From Halichoerus grypus (lineage: Eukaryota; Chordata; Mammalia; Carnivora; Phocidae), in contig NC_135721.1 of NCBI RefSeq assembly GCF_964656455.1, positions 83,432,754-83,496,753 of the forward strand: a DNA stretch of 64,000 nucleotides, written 5' to 3'. Every line of letters starts with the position of its first letter. The first letter of the stretch is position 1. Below the pieces are notes generated by a model. That model did no database searches. It saw only the letters and a list, made by a program, of their open reading frames with translations, and was not told the origin of the DNA. The translations under genes and the position numbers were made by a program. Positions 25,991-36,907 of the stretch are shown piece after piece.

Positions 25991-26429
25991 TTAAAATTGC
26001 ACGAGCAAGCTGAATAGTATCTTGAAGCCCATCAAGACACAAGATGTGTCTTGAATACAGACACATCATGCAAGCAAGGGAGACCAAAAACTACATGAGG
26101 AATAAAAATCTTAGTTTTTCTCTGGTCTTCCTCCTGAACCAGCTTTATCGGTAACGTCTGGATGCTCATGTGCCATGGAGGTGCCTGGACAGTCTGACTC
26201 CTCGGGGAGGGAGCTGCATGGACAGGCGGGCCTTCTCGGCCAGATCTGTCTACTTTACCCTGTGGTTCCACATGGCAGCAGGTGGGGTGGTGGCTTCACC
26301 CCCACATCCCACTTCTTAGAAAACCTGCACCCTAGACGCCTATTTGCTACAGTGGAGTTATTCTTCTCTAAGTTATTGTAAGTAGAGTCACCATTTTGTG
26401 CTACATTTAATCAGTTTGGATCTCTAAGC

Positions 26430-27300
26430 TTCCCTAGAAATGTTACTGTATCTTTCCTACATTTGCTTCCTGAGAACCAAGAACCGGGGGAGTTAGCAGC
26501 ATAGTCATGATTAGTCAAGAGAGGGTAGAGAAGAATGTAAAATAAGAATGCATCAGCTGTTTTAGAGAGGAGGAGTGTTCTTAAATAGGGCACAGCCAGC
26601 TGGGGAGGAAGAAGGGAGGGAAGGCATTCTAGGGCTGTCCTGGTGTGGTATAATAAAAAATATATTTGGTCTTGCTCTGTGGTTTCTGGCACAGAGCTCC
26701 CAAAACCCCTGGAATTTCCGGAGTGATAGGGAGGTCTTGTTATTCAGACCAGCCCCTTAAGACCATGCCCAAGTTTATGCTAATGAAGTGACTCAGGTTT
26801 AGCCCCAGCTAGCTTCAGGATGGGGGCTGGCCACAGAAAGACCAACCTACAGGATTAAGAGGGTGGGAACTTTCAGCGCCAGCCCCCAACAACCAAGGGA
26901 GTGGGGCTAGACACTGGGTTATAAAAACTCTAGAAAAACAAGATTCAGGGAACTCCAGGGTTGGGGAACACACTGATGTGCTAGGAGGGTGGCAGGTCTG
27001 GAGAAGGTATCCAGGCTCTGTACCTCCCCCAGGCCATACCTTTCCCTATACACCTCTGCCATCTGGCTGCTCCTGCATCCTTTGTAATAAACCACTGATA
27101 TGAAATTCTGTGAGTCCTTGCAGCAAATTATTAAACCTATTGAGGGGGTCATGGGAACCCCCAATTTTCAGCCAGTCGGTCAGAAGGATGGGAGGGCCAG
27201 AACCTTAAACTGGCATCTGAAGCGAGAGGGAGCCTTACACGGTCTGCGCTAACTCCAAGGAGCTGGTGTCAGAATTGAACTGAATTAAAGGATGCCCAGC
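26430..27300 (+). mobile_element. Solitary ERVL-like LTR, family uncertain
   Basis: About 0.87 kb. It contains CTGGTGTGGTATAATAAAAA, a TATAAA-like GGGTTATAAAAACTC at about 26,919, TTTGTAATAAACCACTGATA (a polyadenylation-type motif) and a 3' region with GAACCCCCAATTTTCAGCCA and GGTGTCAGAATTGAACTGAA. The arrangement resembles ERVL-class LTRs (MLT2/LTR33-like). Boundaries are approximate and the family name is uncertain. Confidence 0.5.
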
Positions 27301-27311
27301 TGGTATGAGAG

Positions 27312-27875
27312 AAGCAGAGAGCTGTGCGGTTCAGTAGCCCCTAGCCACATGTGGCTGCTGAGCACTCACGATACAGTCAAGTCCATCTGCGTCCTGCTGT
27401 AAGGGTAAAACACACTGGATTCCACAGACTTATGCAAAAAAGAAAGAAGAAAAAAAATTAAAAATCAAACATCTCATTAGTGATTTTTTTTTAAGATTTT
27501 TATTTATTTGAGAAAAAGAGAGCGAGAAAGGGAGAGATAGAGCAGGAGCAGAGGGAAGGGGCAGAGGGAGAGGGAGAAGCAGACTCCCCACTGAGCAAGG
27601 AACCTGAAGTGGGACTCAATCCCAGGACCCTGGGATCACGACCTGAGCCAAAGGCTGACGTTTAACAGACTGAGCCACCCAGGTGCTCCAGCATTAGTGA
27701 TTTTTTATACTGACTATAAGTTGAAATGAAATTGAACTAAATAAAATACATTACTAAAATTAATTTAATCTATTTCTTCCTACTTTTTAAATGGGATTAA
27801 CTAGGAAATTTCAAGTTACAGATTTAGCTCACATTGGTGGCTTGCATGATAGTCTATGGAATGGAGCTATTTTAA
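27312..27875 (+). mobile_element. hAT-like DNA element, split by a SINE
   Basis: Left part: TCAGTAGCCCCTAGCCACAT, GTGGCTGCTGAGCACTCACG, GGTAAAACACACTGGATTCC. Right part: AAATACATTACTAAAATTAA, TTTAATCTATTTCTTCCTAC, GCTCACATTGGTGGCTTGCA. The same order appears at 50,136-50,493, so the two copies confirm one family. The SINE at 27,490-27,691 splits it with a clear TSD. Confidence 0.7.
27490..27691 (-). mobile_element. CAN-SINE, inverted, nested in an older element
   Basis: Reverse-oriented copy with TSD CATTAGTGATTTTTT at 27,475-27,489 and 27,692-27,706. Removing it rejoins the hAT-like element, so the SINE is the younger insertion. Confidence 0.95.
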
Positions 27876-27994
27876 ATGCTTTCATTTCTAAACATGTAGG
27901 GACTGAAAGCCACTTTTCATCTGGAATTTTCACCTGCAAAGAAAGCAACTACCTGAGGATGGGAGAGCGGGATGTGAGTAATCAAGGGGAGAAG

Positions 27995-28165
27995 GAATTA
28001 ATATTCATTACGTGCTTCATTTGTGCCAGGAACCACCCAGGACCTGGTACAATTTCACCCTAAATCCCCTGGATGATGAGAATCCTCTTCCTATCAGAGA
28101 AAAAGGCACCAAACCTCGCTTGCACCAACGAAGTCACAGAGCAAGGACTCCAACTTCACCCCCCT
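27995..28165 (+). repeat. MIR SINE
   Basis: ATTCATTACGTGCTTCATTT, GTGCCAGGAACCACCCAGGA, TTTCACCCTAAATCCCCTGG and GAAGTCACAGAGCAAGGACT reproduce the MIR order with heavy decay. Confidence 0.75.
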
Positions 28166-28176
28166 TCCTTCCTGCA

Positions 28177-28390
28177 CAGCGGGTTGGCAGACTTTTTCTG
28201 GAAAAGGACCAGATAATTATTTCAGGCTTTGCAAGCCATACAGTCACTGCTGTAATGACTCAACTCTGTCTTGTATCATGAAGGCAACCACAGACCATAT
28301 GTAAATAAAAGGGGCCTGGCTGTGTTCTAATAAAACCGGCATCCCAAAAACAGACAGGCAGCCGGATCTGGCCCACAGGCCAACCCCTGT
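28177..28390 (+). mobile_element. hAT-Charlie-type MER element with terminal inverted repeats
   Basis: Ends are inverted: CAGCGGGTTGGCAG on the left and CCAACCCCTG on the right. The body reads ACTTTTTCTGGAAAAGGACC, TTTCAGGCTTTGCAAGCCAT, GGCTGTGTTCTAATAAAACC, GGATCTGGCCCACAGGCCAA, a familiar mammalian non-autonomous hAT. It abuts the 5' LTR of the retrovirus. Confidence 0.82.
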
Positions 28391-28397
28391 TCTACAC

Positions 28398-28802
28398 AGT
28401 TAAAAACAAGACAACGGGTCCAAAATGGAGTTGCTTACGCTAAGACCGGTGTCACCAAACCGAGACTTAACAGTTTCCACTCTCCCAGAAATGGTATCTT
28501 AAACCAGTCAGTGAGGAATTGTCTACAAAGTACTACTTGGGTAATCTGCCTGACAGCACCCCCCAGCCCTGCCCCAGCCATCCCCTAAAGGAAAGTGACC
28601 TTGTCATGACCTACCGACCTGCTTTTTTGTCTAGTAAAACTTCCTTATTCCCATTCCCTCCCACCTACAAAAGCCTTTCATTTTGTATAGCTTCTCAGAG
28701 CTCCTTTCTGTCTGCTAAATGGGATGCTGCCCAATTCACGAATTGCTGAATAAAGCAAACAAAATCTTTTCACTTTACTCAGTTGAGTTTTGTTTTTTAA
28801 GT
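28398..28802 (+). repeat. ERV 5' LTR
   Basis: Aligns along its length with 35,173-35,556. Shared blocks include CCCAGAAATGGTATCTTAAA, CCCCTAAAGGAAAGTGACCT, CATTTTGTATAGCTTCTCAG and CTCCTTTCTGTCTGC. A polyadenylation signal AATAAA is intact at 28,749-28,754, followed by TTGAGTTTTGTTTTTTAA. By eye the two LTRs are roughly 80-85% identical in the alignable parts, so the insertion is old. Confidence 0.85.
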
Positions 28803-28803
28803 C

Positions 28804-28821
28804 TGGTGGCAGTGGTAGGAT
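28804..28821 (+). promoter_or_regulatory. Possible retroviral primer-binding site
   Basis: Directly after the 5' LTR the sequence starts TGGTGGCAGTGG and ends GGAT. A primer-binding site should begin TGG just inside the LTR. The best by-eye similarity is to a tRNA-His type site, but several mismatches make the tRNA assignment weak. Confidence 0.35.
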
Positions 28822-29583
28822 GCAAGAGACTTCTGACGCCTTCAGGGATGGGAAACATAGGCCAACCCTTTGAGTTGTCTGTCTTGCCATTTCCAAGGTC
28901 CTCTCAGATGTGAGCTCCACTCATGCCGAGCTCCCGATCTAACTGGCTCTCTAGCCCAGGGCTGACAGGTCAGTCTACACTGACACAAGGCCCTAACAGA
29001 GCACCAGTCCTTAGTTAGCCCTTGATTAGTCCCCTGGTTGGTCCATGGTCCCAGTCCAGGACTTAGCAGATCGGCTTGAGCTGGCAGATGGTTTCCCCTG
29101 AAACCCAAATCCCTAGCCCCTGGTTAGTCCCTAGACCCCACCTGTTGGAGTCTGCTGGTTTGGTCCATAGTTCCATGTTGGGAGCTGCTGGTGCTGCATA
29201 CCTAAGGCCTTCTCTCGGCCAGTCCACAGTACCATCTCTTTGGTTACTGCTGGTGTCCACAGCTGTTTCCTCGGTTACTGTTGGTCTCTCTTACTGTGCA
29301 CATGAGGTAAAGGAATAATAGATCCATAGTTAACGGGAATCTCAGAAGCCAAAGCTGCAAAATCGGTGGGCACAGCAGGCCAAGCACTGAAAAGCTCTTG
29401 GAATGCTCGTGCGAGGATAAGCTGGTCACAACATGGGTTAGATGGACACTAGGTCACCTGCCAACCTCAAGAAAATCTCCATGCAATGAGGTACAAGGTA
29501 AAGCACCACCTAATCCCCAACCCAGTGGCACATCCCTCTTAGGTATTAATTTGGCTCCGAGGGACCCAAGGCTTAGCTAAGAA

Positions 29584-29900
29584 ATGGGATCCTCTAGTTC
29601 CAAAGACTTGAGCATGCCAACTTCTGGTAAACCCGCTTGTTTTATATCTAAACTGTGGTCTTGGAAGCTGTAGATATCTACAAAAAATGACAAAATCTCA
29701 TGCAGACAAGACAGAATGGCAATGGCCGTCATGGAGAACGTTCCAACTAGACAACATCATTCATTTAAGAAATGCACTTGAAAGCAAGGGTTCCCAAATC
29801 AAACAGATTGGGACACCTATTTTAATTGGCATGCGGAAGCCTCCAAAAGACCTCAAGACTCCAAAATTGCTTCATTGAAAGATTCTTTACAAAAGGTTAA
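29584..29900 (+). pseudogene. ERV gag remnant
   Basis: An ATG-Gly-Ser start at 29,584, in the place of a gag start, is stopped after 8 codons. An open 63-residue stretch at 29,687-29,878, rich in Lys and with a Trp-Pro-x-x-x-Thr-Phe feature, resembles part of a matrix domain. No capsid major homology region or zinc knuckle could be read. The identification rests mainly on position. Confidence 0.45.
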
Positions 29901-30067
29901 TAAAAAATTAAAGACACAAGAGGTACCCAAACAAAAGCCTAAGATAGGACTCCTACTGCTCCCCTCTATCCTCCTTTATCTGAATACTCAGTCTGCCAAT
30001 CCTCTGCCTGAACTGCCTTTCCACTCTGCAGAGACTACACAACTGTAAACAAAAGTCGGCCAAACTA

Positions 30068-30364
30068 GTGGCCTTAAGGACGCCCCCATTTCTATCCTTG
30101 CAGACCCTTCATATGGGCTCCTCCCAGGGTCAGTGGAACTCTGAGGGATTCTCTGGTAAATTCCCACCAGTCATTCCCTTAAACAGCCAAGGGGAAACTA
30201 AAATTGAAATTAATGGAAATCCTTTCCAAATTCTGGTCGATACTGGAGCAACACTCTACTTGAAACCCTACTCTGGAGTCTCTAGTTGGGACTGTGGGAA
30301 AACTGGCAGAAGTCGGCGAAGGGTGACTTGTGTGTCTTCTTGTACATCTCATTTTGTGTCCTGA
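30068..30364 (+). pseudogene. ERV protease (pro) fragment
   Basis: An open stretch of about 99 codons contains the aspartic-protease signature Leu-Val-Asp-Thr-Gly-Ala-Thr, with the DTGA at codons 58-61 (30,239-30,250), preceded by an Ile/Asn-rich strand as in retroviral proteases. The flap region and the C-terminal Gly-Arg-Asp-like motif are not readable, and the frame soon ends. It is a broken remnant, not a functional enzyme. Confidence 0.8.
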
Positions 30365-30399
30365 GAATTGTCTAAGTCTTCTTCCTATTGCTATCCGGA

Positions 30400-33300
30400 G
30401 TTGGGGAGGGAACAGGGCGCAGTAGTATCCTTGGCACCCTCCCTGGTAATGCCTTGTGCGTCCAAGGGCAGGGAGGGATAGTTCAGTACTGTCAGGAATA
30501 TTTACTGTTTTTCCCAGCTGAAACCTGACAAGGTATTTGAAAGGATCTTTTTTAGCTCTGTGGTCAGTTGGCCAAATTGGAAGCTGATATTCAGAACTTA
30601 ATAGTAACTGTTTTTAGGGCCCCTCCCCTCAGCTAAAAGTACTCAGAGGGAAAGGAAAACATTCTAAAGACAAAACTCTAAATCTAGAACATAGGAATCT
30701 TTTGATTTCCATCTTAGTTGAGTATCTTCTCCCAGAGACAAAGACACAAAATGAAGATGAGGTAGTTGGACGGGAGGGTCAGCCCTTTTGAAATCATTTT
30801 AGATCACAACCCAATTCCTTGAGGTATTAAAAACAGTTGCCTTTGTCTTACAAACTGAGTCTTTACAAGAAGAGAAATGCATCTCTGGAAGCAATTCAAA
30901 GCCCACCTATCCTTTTAACCAATCCCCAAATCTCACCCATTCATCTTAAAAGGCTCACAGGTACCATAAAATATGGAATTTAGGAAACAGAAGTCCCAGA
31001 GGAAGGAACCTGCATTCTCTCCCTGTGGTTTTGAGATGTAAATGTTCTACCTGGTCTCTCTAGGAAGTGAGGTACTTCTTATCAGAGGGAGAAAAAAAGT
31101 TGGGGCAGGATATTTGGAAAGGAGGCAAATGAAAAATCTTGAAAGTCTTCTCCACAAATATTGCTAAAAAGTTTAAACCATCAGAATGGGTAACCTTAAC
31201 TTATCCCATCTTCTAGAAACACAATTAGATTCCAACTGTTCTTTTAGAAACTAGAGAGTTTTGCATTATTGTACCCATCTTATGGTTAAAATTTTATTTT
31301 TTATTTTATTTTTTTAAAGATTTTATTTATTTATTTGACAGAGAGAGAGAGAACAAACACAAGCAGGGGGAGCAGCAGAGGGAGAGGGAGAAGCAGACTC
31401 CCCACTGAGCAGAGAGCCCAATGCGGGACTTGATCCCAGGACCCTGGGATCATGACCTGAGCTGAAGGCAGAAGCTTAACCGACTGAGCCACCCAGGCAC
31501 CCCATATGGTTAAAATTTTAAAACAACAGCTGTAAGGTCTGTGTTTGTATGTATGTATGTTCATGTATGTCTAATATGTATACTGTAGATGTGTGATATT
31601 TTTCTACCTCTGGATGGTATTGCCAAAATTATTTTTTTTTTTAAAAAAAAAAGGTCCATTTAATTAGTTTAAATAAAAACATGCATTTACCAAATTAAGT
31701 ATTTCTAGACTCTCAGAAATATAAAAACTAACCCAAATATTTTTCAGGTTTGCCTGATCTAGGATAGTCTTCGGTAAAAAAAAAAAAAAAGCGCAAGTTT
31801 AAAGTTTGTTGGTTTAATTAAAACAGGCATGTATTTAGAGCTACCAGCATTAAATATAATACTTTTATTCTGCCTGCATTTTCCACTCAAACAGATTTAC
31901 CTTATCTCTGTTACAAAGTTTGTCAGCAAGAAAAATATCTTAATAGATAACTTTGTTTAATGTCTGCAAAATTTTCATGAGTAATTTAAATATGTTAAAA
32001 ACAAGTGATTTAGATAGACGTTAAGTAGGATAAAAGTTTTTAGGTGAACTTTTTAGCCATGATTATGTTTTACGGTGTGTCTACTTAAATAGTTTCCCCA
32101 AATATTTTTGATAACTTGAAACTTTGGAGTTTTGCTATGTTAAGTTAAATGATATATAGTCATTGAATATCTACTAGATCATTTTCAAATAAGATAAAAT
32201 AATGAACATTAATTATTGAACACAGGTTTATCTAATTCTACTTTTGGTTTATTCTAGAGAAACTTAAGATATGCGGGTATATTAGTAAACATGTTCCACA
32301 CAACACGGAGAAATTTACTAGGAGAAAGAATACACTTCTTCAAGTTATGAAATGTATTTATGAGTTTGCTGATCCACAGAAAGCTAGTGTAAGAGACAGT
32401 CCATGATTGCTTACTTCTTAGTTTTCACTAGGAAATAAGGACTCTGGGCGTTAAGAATTCTAGTCAATAGAAGTACCTGAAACTTCTTATAAATAACAAG
32501 AGTGAAGGGAAACAACTACGTATTGAGTAGACAAGGAGAGTAAAATGACTGGTTGTTCCAGAATGATAAAAAAAACATATATATAAGACAAAATCTGAAT
32601 GGATATAAACACAGTTGTAGGTTTGTGGAAAAGGAATCTCATAGAGGGAATTTTACAAGTGGTCAAGTGGGCTAAGATTGGAATGGATTTACTTAAGTTT
32701 TTCTAATGAGTTTTAATAGCAAGAGTACACTGGTACAAAATTAGAATTTGATTTTCTTCCTGATAAAAGGACAGTGTTCTCTTGGACCTTTAGTATGCTT
32801 TAGATCTGAGATGGTGAAAGTTTCCTTATCTTTTAAGTAATCTGCCTAGGCAGCAAAGATTTTGTGTTTTAACCAAAATAACTTCCTGTGCATCACACTG
32901 TCTTCATCAGCTCTTGGGTTACTTAAGAAAACCCAATCTTCTCAATCCTAAAAGAGCTAAATTTTGTTCACAACTTTGTAACCGTCTGCATTTGCCTTTA
33001 ACAGCATCTTCTATTGTCATTTTGGTTAAACAGATAATGAAGTATTATATCATAATGATCTGTGATCCTATTTAGTCAAATGTTCAAACCGCTTGATGTT
33101 TTGACAACTTCCTAAAATCAAATTCTAAATGGGGGCTTTTTCCACCTTAAAGTAACTCTGAGATTTCCCAGAGGGTTCCTGGAAAATCTCAAAGGATTTG
33201 TCTCTCACCTGGGTAAAATATTAAACTAATTAGGTTTATCTGCTGTTAAGTTACATGGGAAGCATTCTCAAGAGATACTAAACCTCCTTAGCTTATACTT

Positions 33301-33570
33301 GTATGGACGCAGGTTCTGAATATAAGTGTTCTAGAAAATGTATGAAATTCCTAGAAATCTGATATGTCTCAGTATAATGTTATCAGTCATAATTGCAATT
33401 ATCTTAAAATGTTGTATATTGCACAAATGATCAAATTTCCTTGTCATCTCCATTACAAAGAATCCTAACAATGATCATCCTTAAGTCTTTGACATTTACA
33501 GACAACTACTGTTTTACTCTGATGCTTTTGCAGAAGTGAGAATCATAAAAAGGACCCTACCAGGAACTCC
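30400..33570 (+). other. Decayed ERV middle region
   Basis: AT-rich DNA between the protease remnant and the pol end. Stops occur in all frames, and no reverse transcriptase (YxDD) or integrase catalytic motif could be read. Either pol was replaced by non-coding sequence in the parent element or it has decayed beyond recognition. A SINE lies at 31,297-31,504 and (TGTA)n at about 31,545-31,563. Confidence 0.55.
31297..31504 (-). mobile_element. CAN-SINE, inverted, inside the ERV
   Basis: Reverse-oriented copy with a perfect 16-bp TSD, TATGGTTAAAATTTTA, at 31,281-31,296 and 31,505-31,520. It interrupts the decayed internal region, so the provirus is older than this SINE. Confidence 0.96.
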
Positions 33571-33607
33571 TGATCACTGACACCACTGCCAAATTATAAG
33601 GTGTGAA

Positions 33608-33808
33608 ACTCGGGTGCATATTTCACAGCTGAAGGCAGGTCCACCTGACATCTGGTCCTGTGCAAATGCTGGAGACCTCAAAATCAAACTGGCTAAGAAG
33701 AGAAGCAGCCAACATCAAGGCAGACTGCTTCCACCCAGGACACCAGATCAAGAGTGTTTCTCTCTATTCCTCCTTGCCTCTCTGACCATCCTTTTCCAAT
33801 TTTTATAA
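33608..33808 (+). pseudogene. ERV pol 3' end (integrase tail) and env start region
   Basis: A readable stretch from about 33,610 contains His-Ile-Ser-Gln-Leu-Lys, the kind of motif that ends gammaretroviral integrase, followed by a Lys-rich tail. A hydrophobic run at the end (Leu/Phe/Ile-rich, about 33,765-33,805) could be the env signal peptide region of an overlapping frame. Only the end of pol is visible. Confidence 0.6.
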
Positions 33809-34089
33809 TACGAAGGCCTTTATGATTCATTTGCCCATATTTTGATCTGCTCTGGCCTGAAAGATTGTTAATACACTTGGGCCACTGCAAACAGGGATAA
33901 TCCAATCTCCAAACTACTAGTCGATGGGCCACGATGCTGATGGTCCTGTAGTTCTCTCCATCACACACTTTTCCCTGATTGACAAATGCCTCAGTTTCTC
34001 TGGAACTAAGCCCCCATCTCTATTAAGTCAGGCTCCCTAACCCTGGGTATCTATTTCCCTGCCTCAGTTTAACAACCCCAAAGCCAGGG

Positions 34090-34640
34090 AACCTTGTGTC
34101 CAAGCCTTGTACCAAGAAAGGGACACAAGGCAACGGAAACCAGAATAAAACTGTGTGGTCCACAGACCACTACCTTTTACTGGTCTCCATGGCTGTCACC
34201 TTCCCAGCCCTGAGTCATGGACTCAAGCAGGAATTACCAGGGGGTAACCATAACTCCAAGATAGCTTCCTTTGGTAGATCACTGTCCCCCTGGCTACCAG
34301 TAAGTGCAAATGAGGCTATTATCAGAACCTCACCTTTTAACTCTTGAAGATACTGCAGAATCCACCAGTTGCCAACAAAAATTCCCGGCCTCTCTGGCCA
34401 AAGTTGTTCTTGGTAATAGGATAGCCCTTGATTATTGTTTTAGTCTGTGCTGTAGTCCATGCCACTTGCTGTACTGACTGACACTTCTGGGGAAGCCATA
34501 TAAGATCAGTGTACCAAGCCAGCTGGCTTCAGAAAGTGACTCCTTCAATGGGATTTGATCTTGATTGGTATGGGTCTTAGGGACCATGGCTCTGAGGTCC
34601 TCCAGACATTGGGAATTATCCTACTTATAATAATCACAGG
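34090..34640 (+). pseudogene. ERV env remnant (surface and transmembrane parts)
   Basis: 34,096-34,347 is open for 83 codons and has an Asn-Lys-Thr glycosylation-type site, fitting a surface-subunit fragment. Around 34,400-34,475, in two frames, is a transmembrane-subunit stretch including Ala-Leu-Asp and a C-X6-CC motif at 34,446-34,472. A Trp-rich juxtamembrane segment and a run of Leu/Ile codons at about 34,610-34,639 follow. Frameshifts and stops break it throughout. Confidence 0.75.
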
Positions 34641-34841
34641 GGTGCCTGGATGGTGCAGTCGGTTAAGCACCAACTCTTGTTTTCAGCTTGGGTCATGATC
34701 CTGGGTCCTGGGATCAAGGCCCACGAACAGCTCAGTTCTTAGCAGGGAGTCTGCTTGGGATTCTCTCTCTCCCTCTGTCCCTTCCACCCACCCCTGTGCA
34801 TGCGCTCGCTCTCTCTCTAATAGATAAAAAAAAATCATTTA
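34640..34841 (+). mobile_element. CAN-SINE inside ERV env
   Basis: Head GGGTGCCTGGATGGTGCAGT, CT-rich middle and A-rich tail. It sits within the hydrophobic membrane-anchor coding segment, with AATAATCA repeated on both sides as a short TSD, and separates anchor from cytoplasmic tail. Confidence 0.93.
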
Positions 34842-35008
34842 AAATAATCATCATAATCTTCCTGGTGCACTGTACTCTCTCACAAGCTTTAAATGCATGT
34901 TCATGTTCACAGCCGCTAAGCACCAAGCAAATGATCGCACTGAGAATGGAACATCAGAAAGGAATGAAGAGAGTGACTGACTTAAAGAATGTGAACCCGA
35001 AGTCATGA
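34842..35008 (+). pseudogene. ERV env cytoplasmic tail remnant
   Basis: Downstream of the SINE the frame continues with Ile-rich membrane residues, a Ser-Gln-Ala-Leu-Asn-Ala-Cys segment and a Lys-Gln-Met-Ile-Ala-Leu-Arg tail of the class I type, then stops at 35,008. It is the continuation of the segment before the SINE. Confidence 0.75.
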
Positions 35009-35172
35009 CTTGTCAATACCACACAAAGAGTCAGCAAAACAGACACCATCACCTGTGAATATCAACAGAGATTCGGCAAAACTCAACTTCCAAGTGGTGG
35101 CTGTGAGTAGTGCTAATGCCTTAAATTTTGATCACATCTCTCAGGTTACAGTCTGACCAAAAGAGTGGAATT

Positions 35173-35556
35173 GTTAAAAATAAAAAATAATAAAAATAAT
35201 AAAAATTAAAAAAAAAAACAGGCCCATGTCACCAAACTTCAGTTTCCATGCTCCCAGAAATGGAATCTTAAGCCAGTCAATGAAGAATCACCTCATCAGC
35301 ACTAATTCGGTAATTTGCTTGATAGACCCCTGCCATCCCCTAAAGGAAAGTGACCTTGTCACGACCAATCTGCTTTTCTGTCCACTATAACCTCATTGTT
35401 CCTTCTCCCTTCTGCCTCTACAAGTCTTCCATTTTGTACAGCTCCTTGAAGCTCCTTTCTGTCTGCAGGATGGGATGCTTCCCAGTTCACAAATCATTGA
35501 AGGAAGCCAATAAGATCTTTAAAAAACTGACTCACTTGAGTTTTGTTTTTTTAACA
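35173..35556 (+). repeat. ERV 3' LTR
   Basis: Preceded by a purine-rich AAAAGAGTGGAAT, the likely polypurine tract. The LTR begins TGTTAAAAATAAA and ends TTTTTTTAACA. Its polyadenylation signal has decayed to AATAAG at 35,509-35,514, whereas the 5' LTR keeps AATAAA. An A-rich expansion (35,178-35,218) lies near its start. Confidence 0.85.
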
Positions 35557-36193
35557 CCACCATGAAGAGAAATAGCTATTCCTAAATATTCTATCAGTGC
35601 ACCAAAATATAACGTTATAAAGAATCCCTTTCACAAAATACTAATTAGGTCATTGTCATAACAAGGTTGACCCAGGAAAGTCAAATTCCGTAAGTTACCT
35701 TACTGTTAGGCCTCTAAGCTTTTCTTAAACACCACAAGTAGGCCATTTAGGCATTGACACGAGAGGTATCAAGTTAATAGCACATTACATTTGATTCGAT
35801 GTATATGACGTATGTGGCAAAAATAAAATCAAAAGTCACCCAAGGGAATACAGAGTGGAGGACAGGACATGAAACACAGGGAGGGTCCGGGCGGAAAGGG
35901 TTAAACACCACCATCCTGGCACTGACGTGTGTGTGTACCCGACCTGGCTAACTTCACACATACGAGTGTTACGCACCCGGGCAAATACGCCCGGCCGTGG
36001 GAGCAGTTACACTTGACTACGTCAGCGTTCTCTTTGAGACCAACCTCACCCCTTCTCTGATTCCCAGTTCGGACCAGCTCTTTACAGCAGCAAAACGGAA
36101 GAAGGCAGCTCAGGTCAGTTATTCCACAAATTTGAAAACTTTTAAAACTATTAACTCATAAATCATTACTCACTACAGATGGAAATAGTTTGT
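35557..36193. other. No gene recognised
   Basis: Flank of the provirus. 35,880-36,120 holds a few CpGs and a CACTGACGTG-type sequence, but no exon or promoter is convincing. Confidence 0.45.
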
Positions 36194-36330
36194 GGGGCCT
36201 CTGTGTGGCTCAGTCGGTTAAGCATCTGATCCTTGATCTCAGCTCAGGTCTTGATGTCGGGGTGGTGAGTTCAGGCCCCCGTGTTGGGCTCCACGATGGG
36301 CGTGGAGCCTACTTAAAAAAAAAAAAAAAA
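36194..36330 (+). mobile_element. Short tRNA-derived CAN-SINE, truncated type
   Basis: Head GTGTGGCTCAGTCGGTTAAG, a B-box region GTGAGTTCAGGCCC, GGAGCCTACTT and then poly-A, without the long CT-rich body. This is an older short subtype like 42,853 and 53,331. Confidence 0.85.
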
Positions 36331-36907
36331 ATTGTGGGAAAAATCCCTGCATGCCTATCAGGGGAAGGAAGGCCAAGGAACACAAAGGTTTGGGGCTTAA
36401 ACTGAGGTTGGCCATGCTGTTCACCTGGAGACCCCCCTGCTCCCTGCTTTCTCCTACAGAGACCACCCTGATCAATGCCTGGTGGATAAAGACAAAGGGG
36501 AATACAGCACTAGAAAAAAAGACAACTAAATGAAGTAAGAGAGGGAGAAAGAAATACATCAAGTTTGTCCCACTTTATGGTCACTCCCAGTATCACCCAC
36601 AGCACAGCCATTTCCCAGCTGGGAAGAAGCACCCACATTCCCAGTCTCACGCTACTATCCCTGCACTCATCTTGCTCACCTTTCCCCCCTTAATCCCCCG
36701 CCAATGCCCTCCCTTCATTCTTTTATTTTCTTTAAAAATCTTATTAAAGGGCTTACCATAAACGGGTTTCTACTATATCTTGAGCCAATTAGGAGAAACA
36801 TCATAAAAACCTAATAAAGAAGGAGGGTTGCAGTTTCAGGGAGCCCTGCTTGGCAGCAAGAAAGTCTAAGAAAGTCTGACTATGGAGGAGTAAGAACGGC
36901 TTACACT

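Larger units (their letters stand above)
28398..35556 (+). mobile_element. Class I (gammaretrovirus-like) endogenous retrovirus, degraded
   Basis: An old proviral copy of about 7.2 kb. LTRs lie at each end (28,398-28,802 and 35,173-35,556). Between them are a leader, a gag start (29,584), a protease fragment (30,068-30,364), a long AT-rich decayed middle (about 30,400-33,570) with no readable reverse transcriptase, the end of pol and env remnants. Every gene is broken by stops, shifts or loss, and two CAN-SINEs have inserted (31,297-31,504 and 34,640-34,841). The C-X6-CC envelope motif and overall order point to class I. Flanks TACAC and ACCAC could be a decayed short TSD. It is defective and cannot encode a full protein. 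Confidence 0.85.

Noticed and set aside
30068..30364. Functional retroviral protease gene
   Set aside because: Only the DTGA half is readable, the frame ends early and the surrounding provirus is broken, so I list it as a pseudogene.
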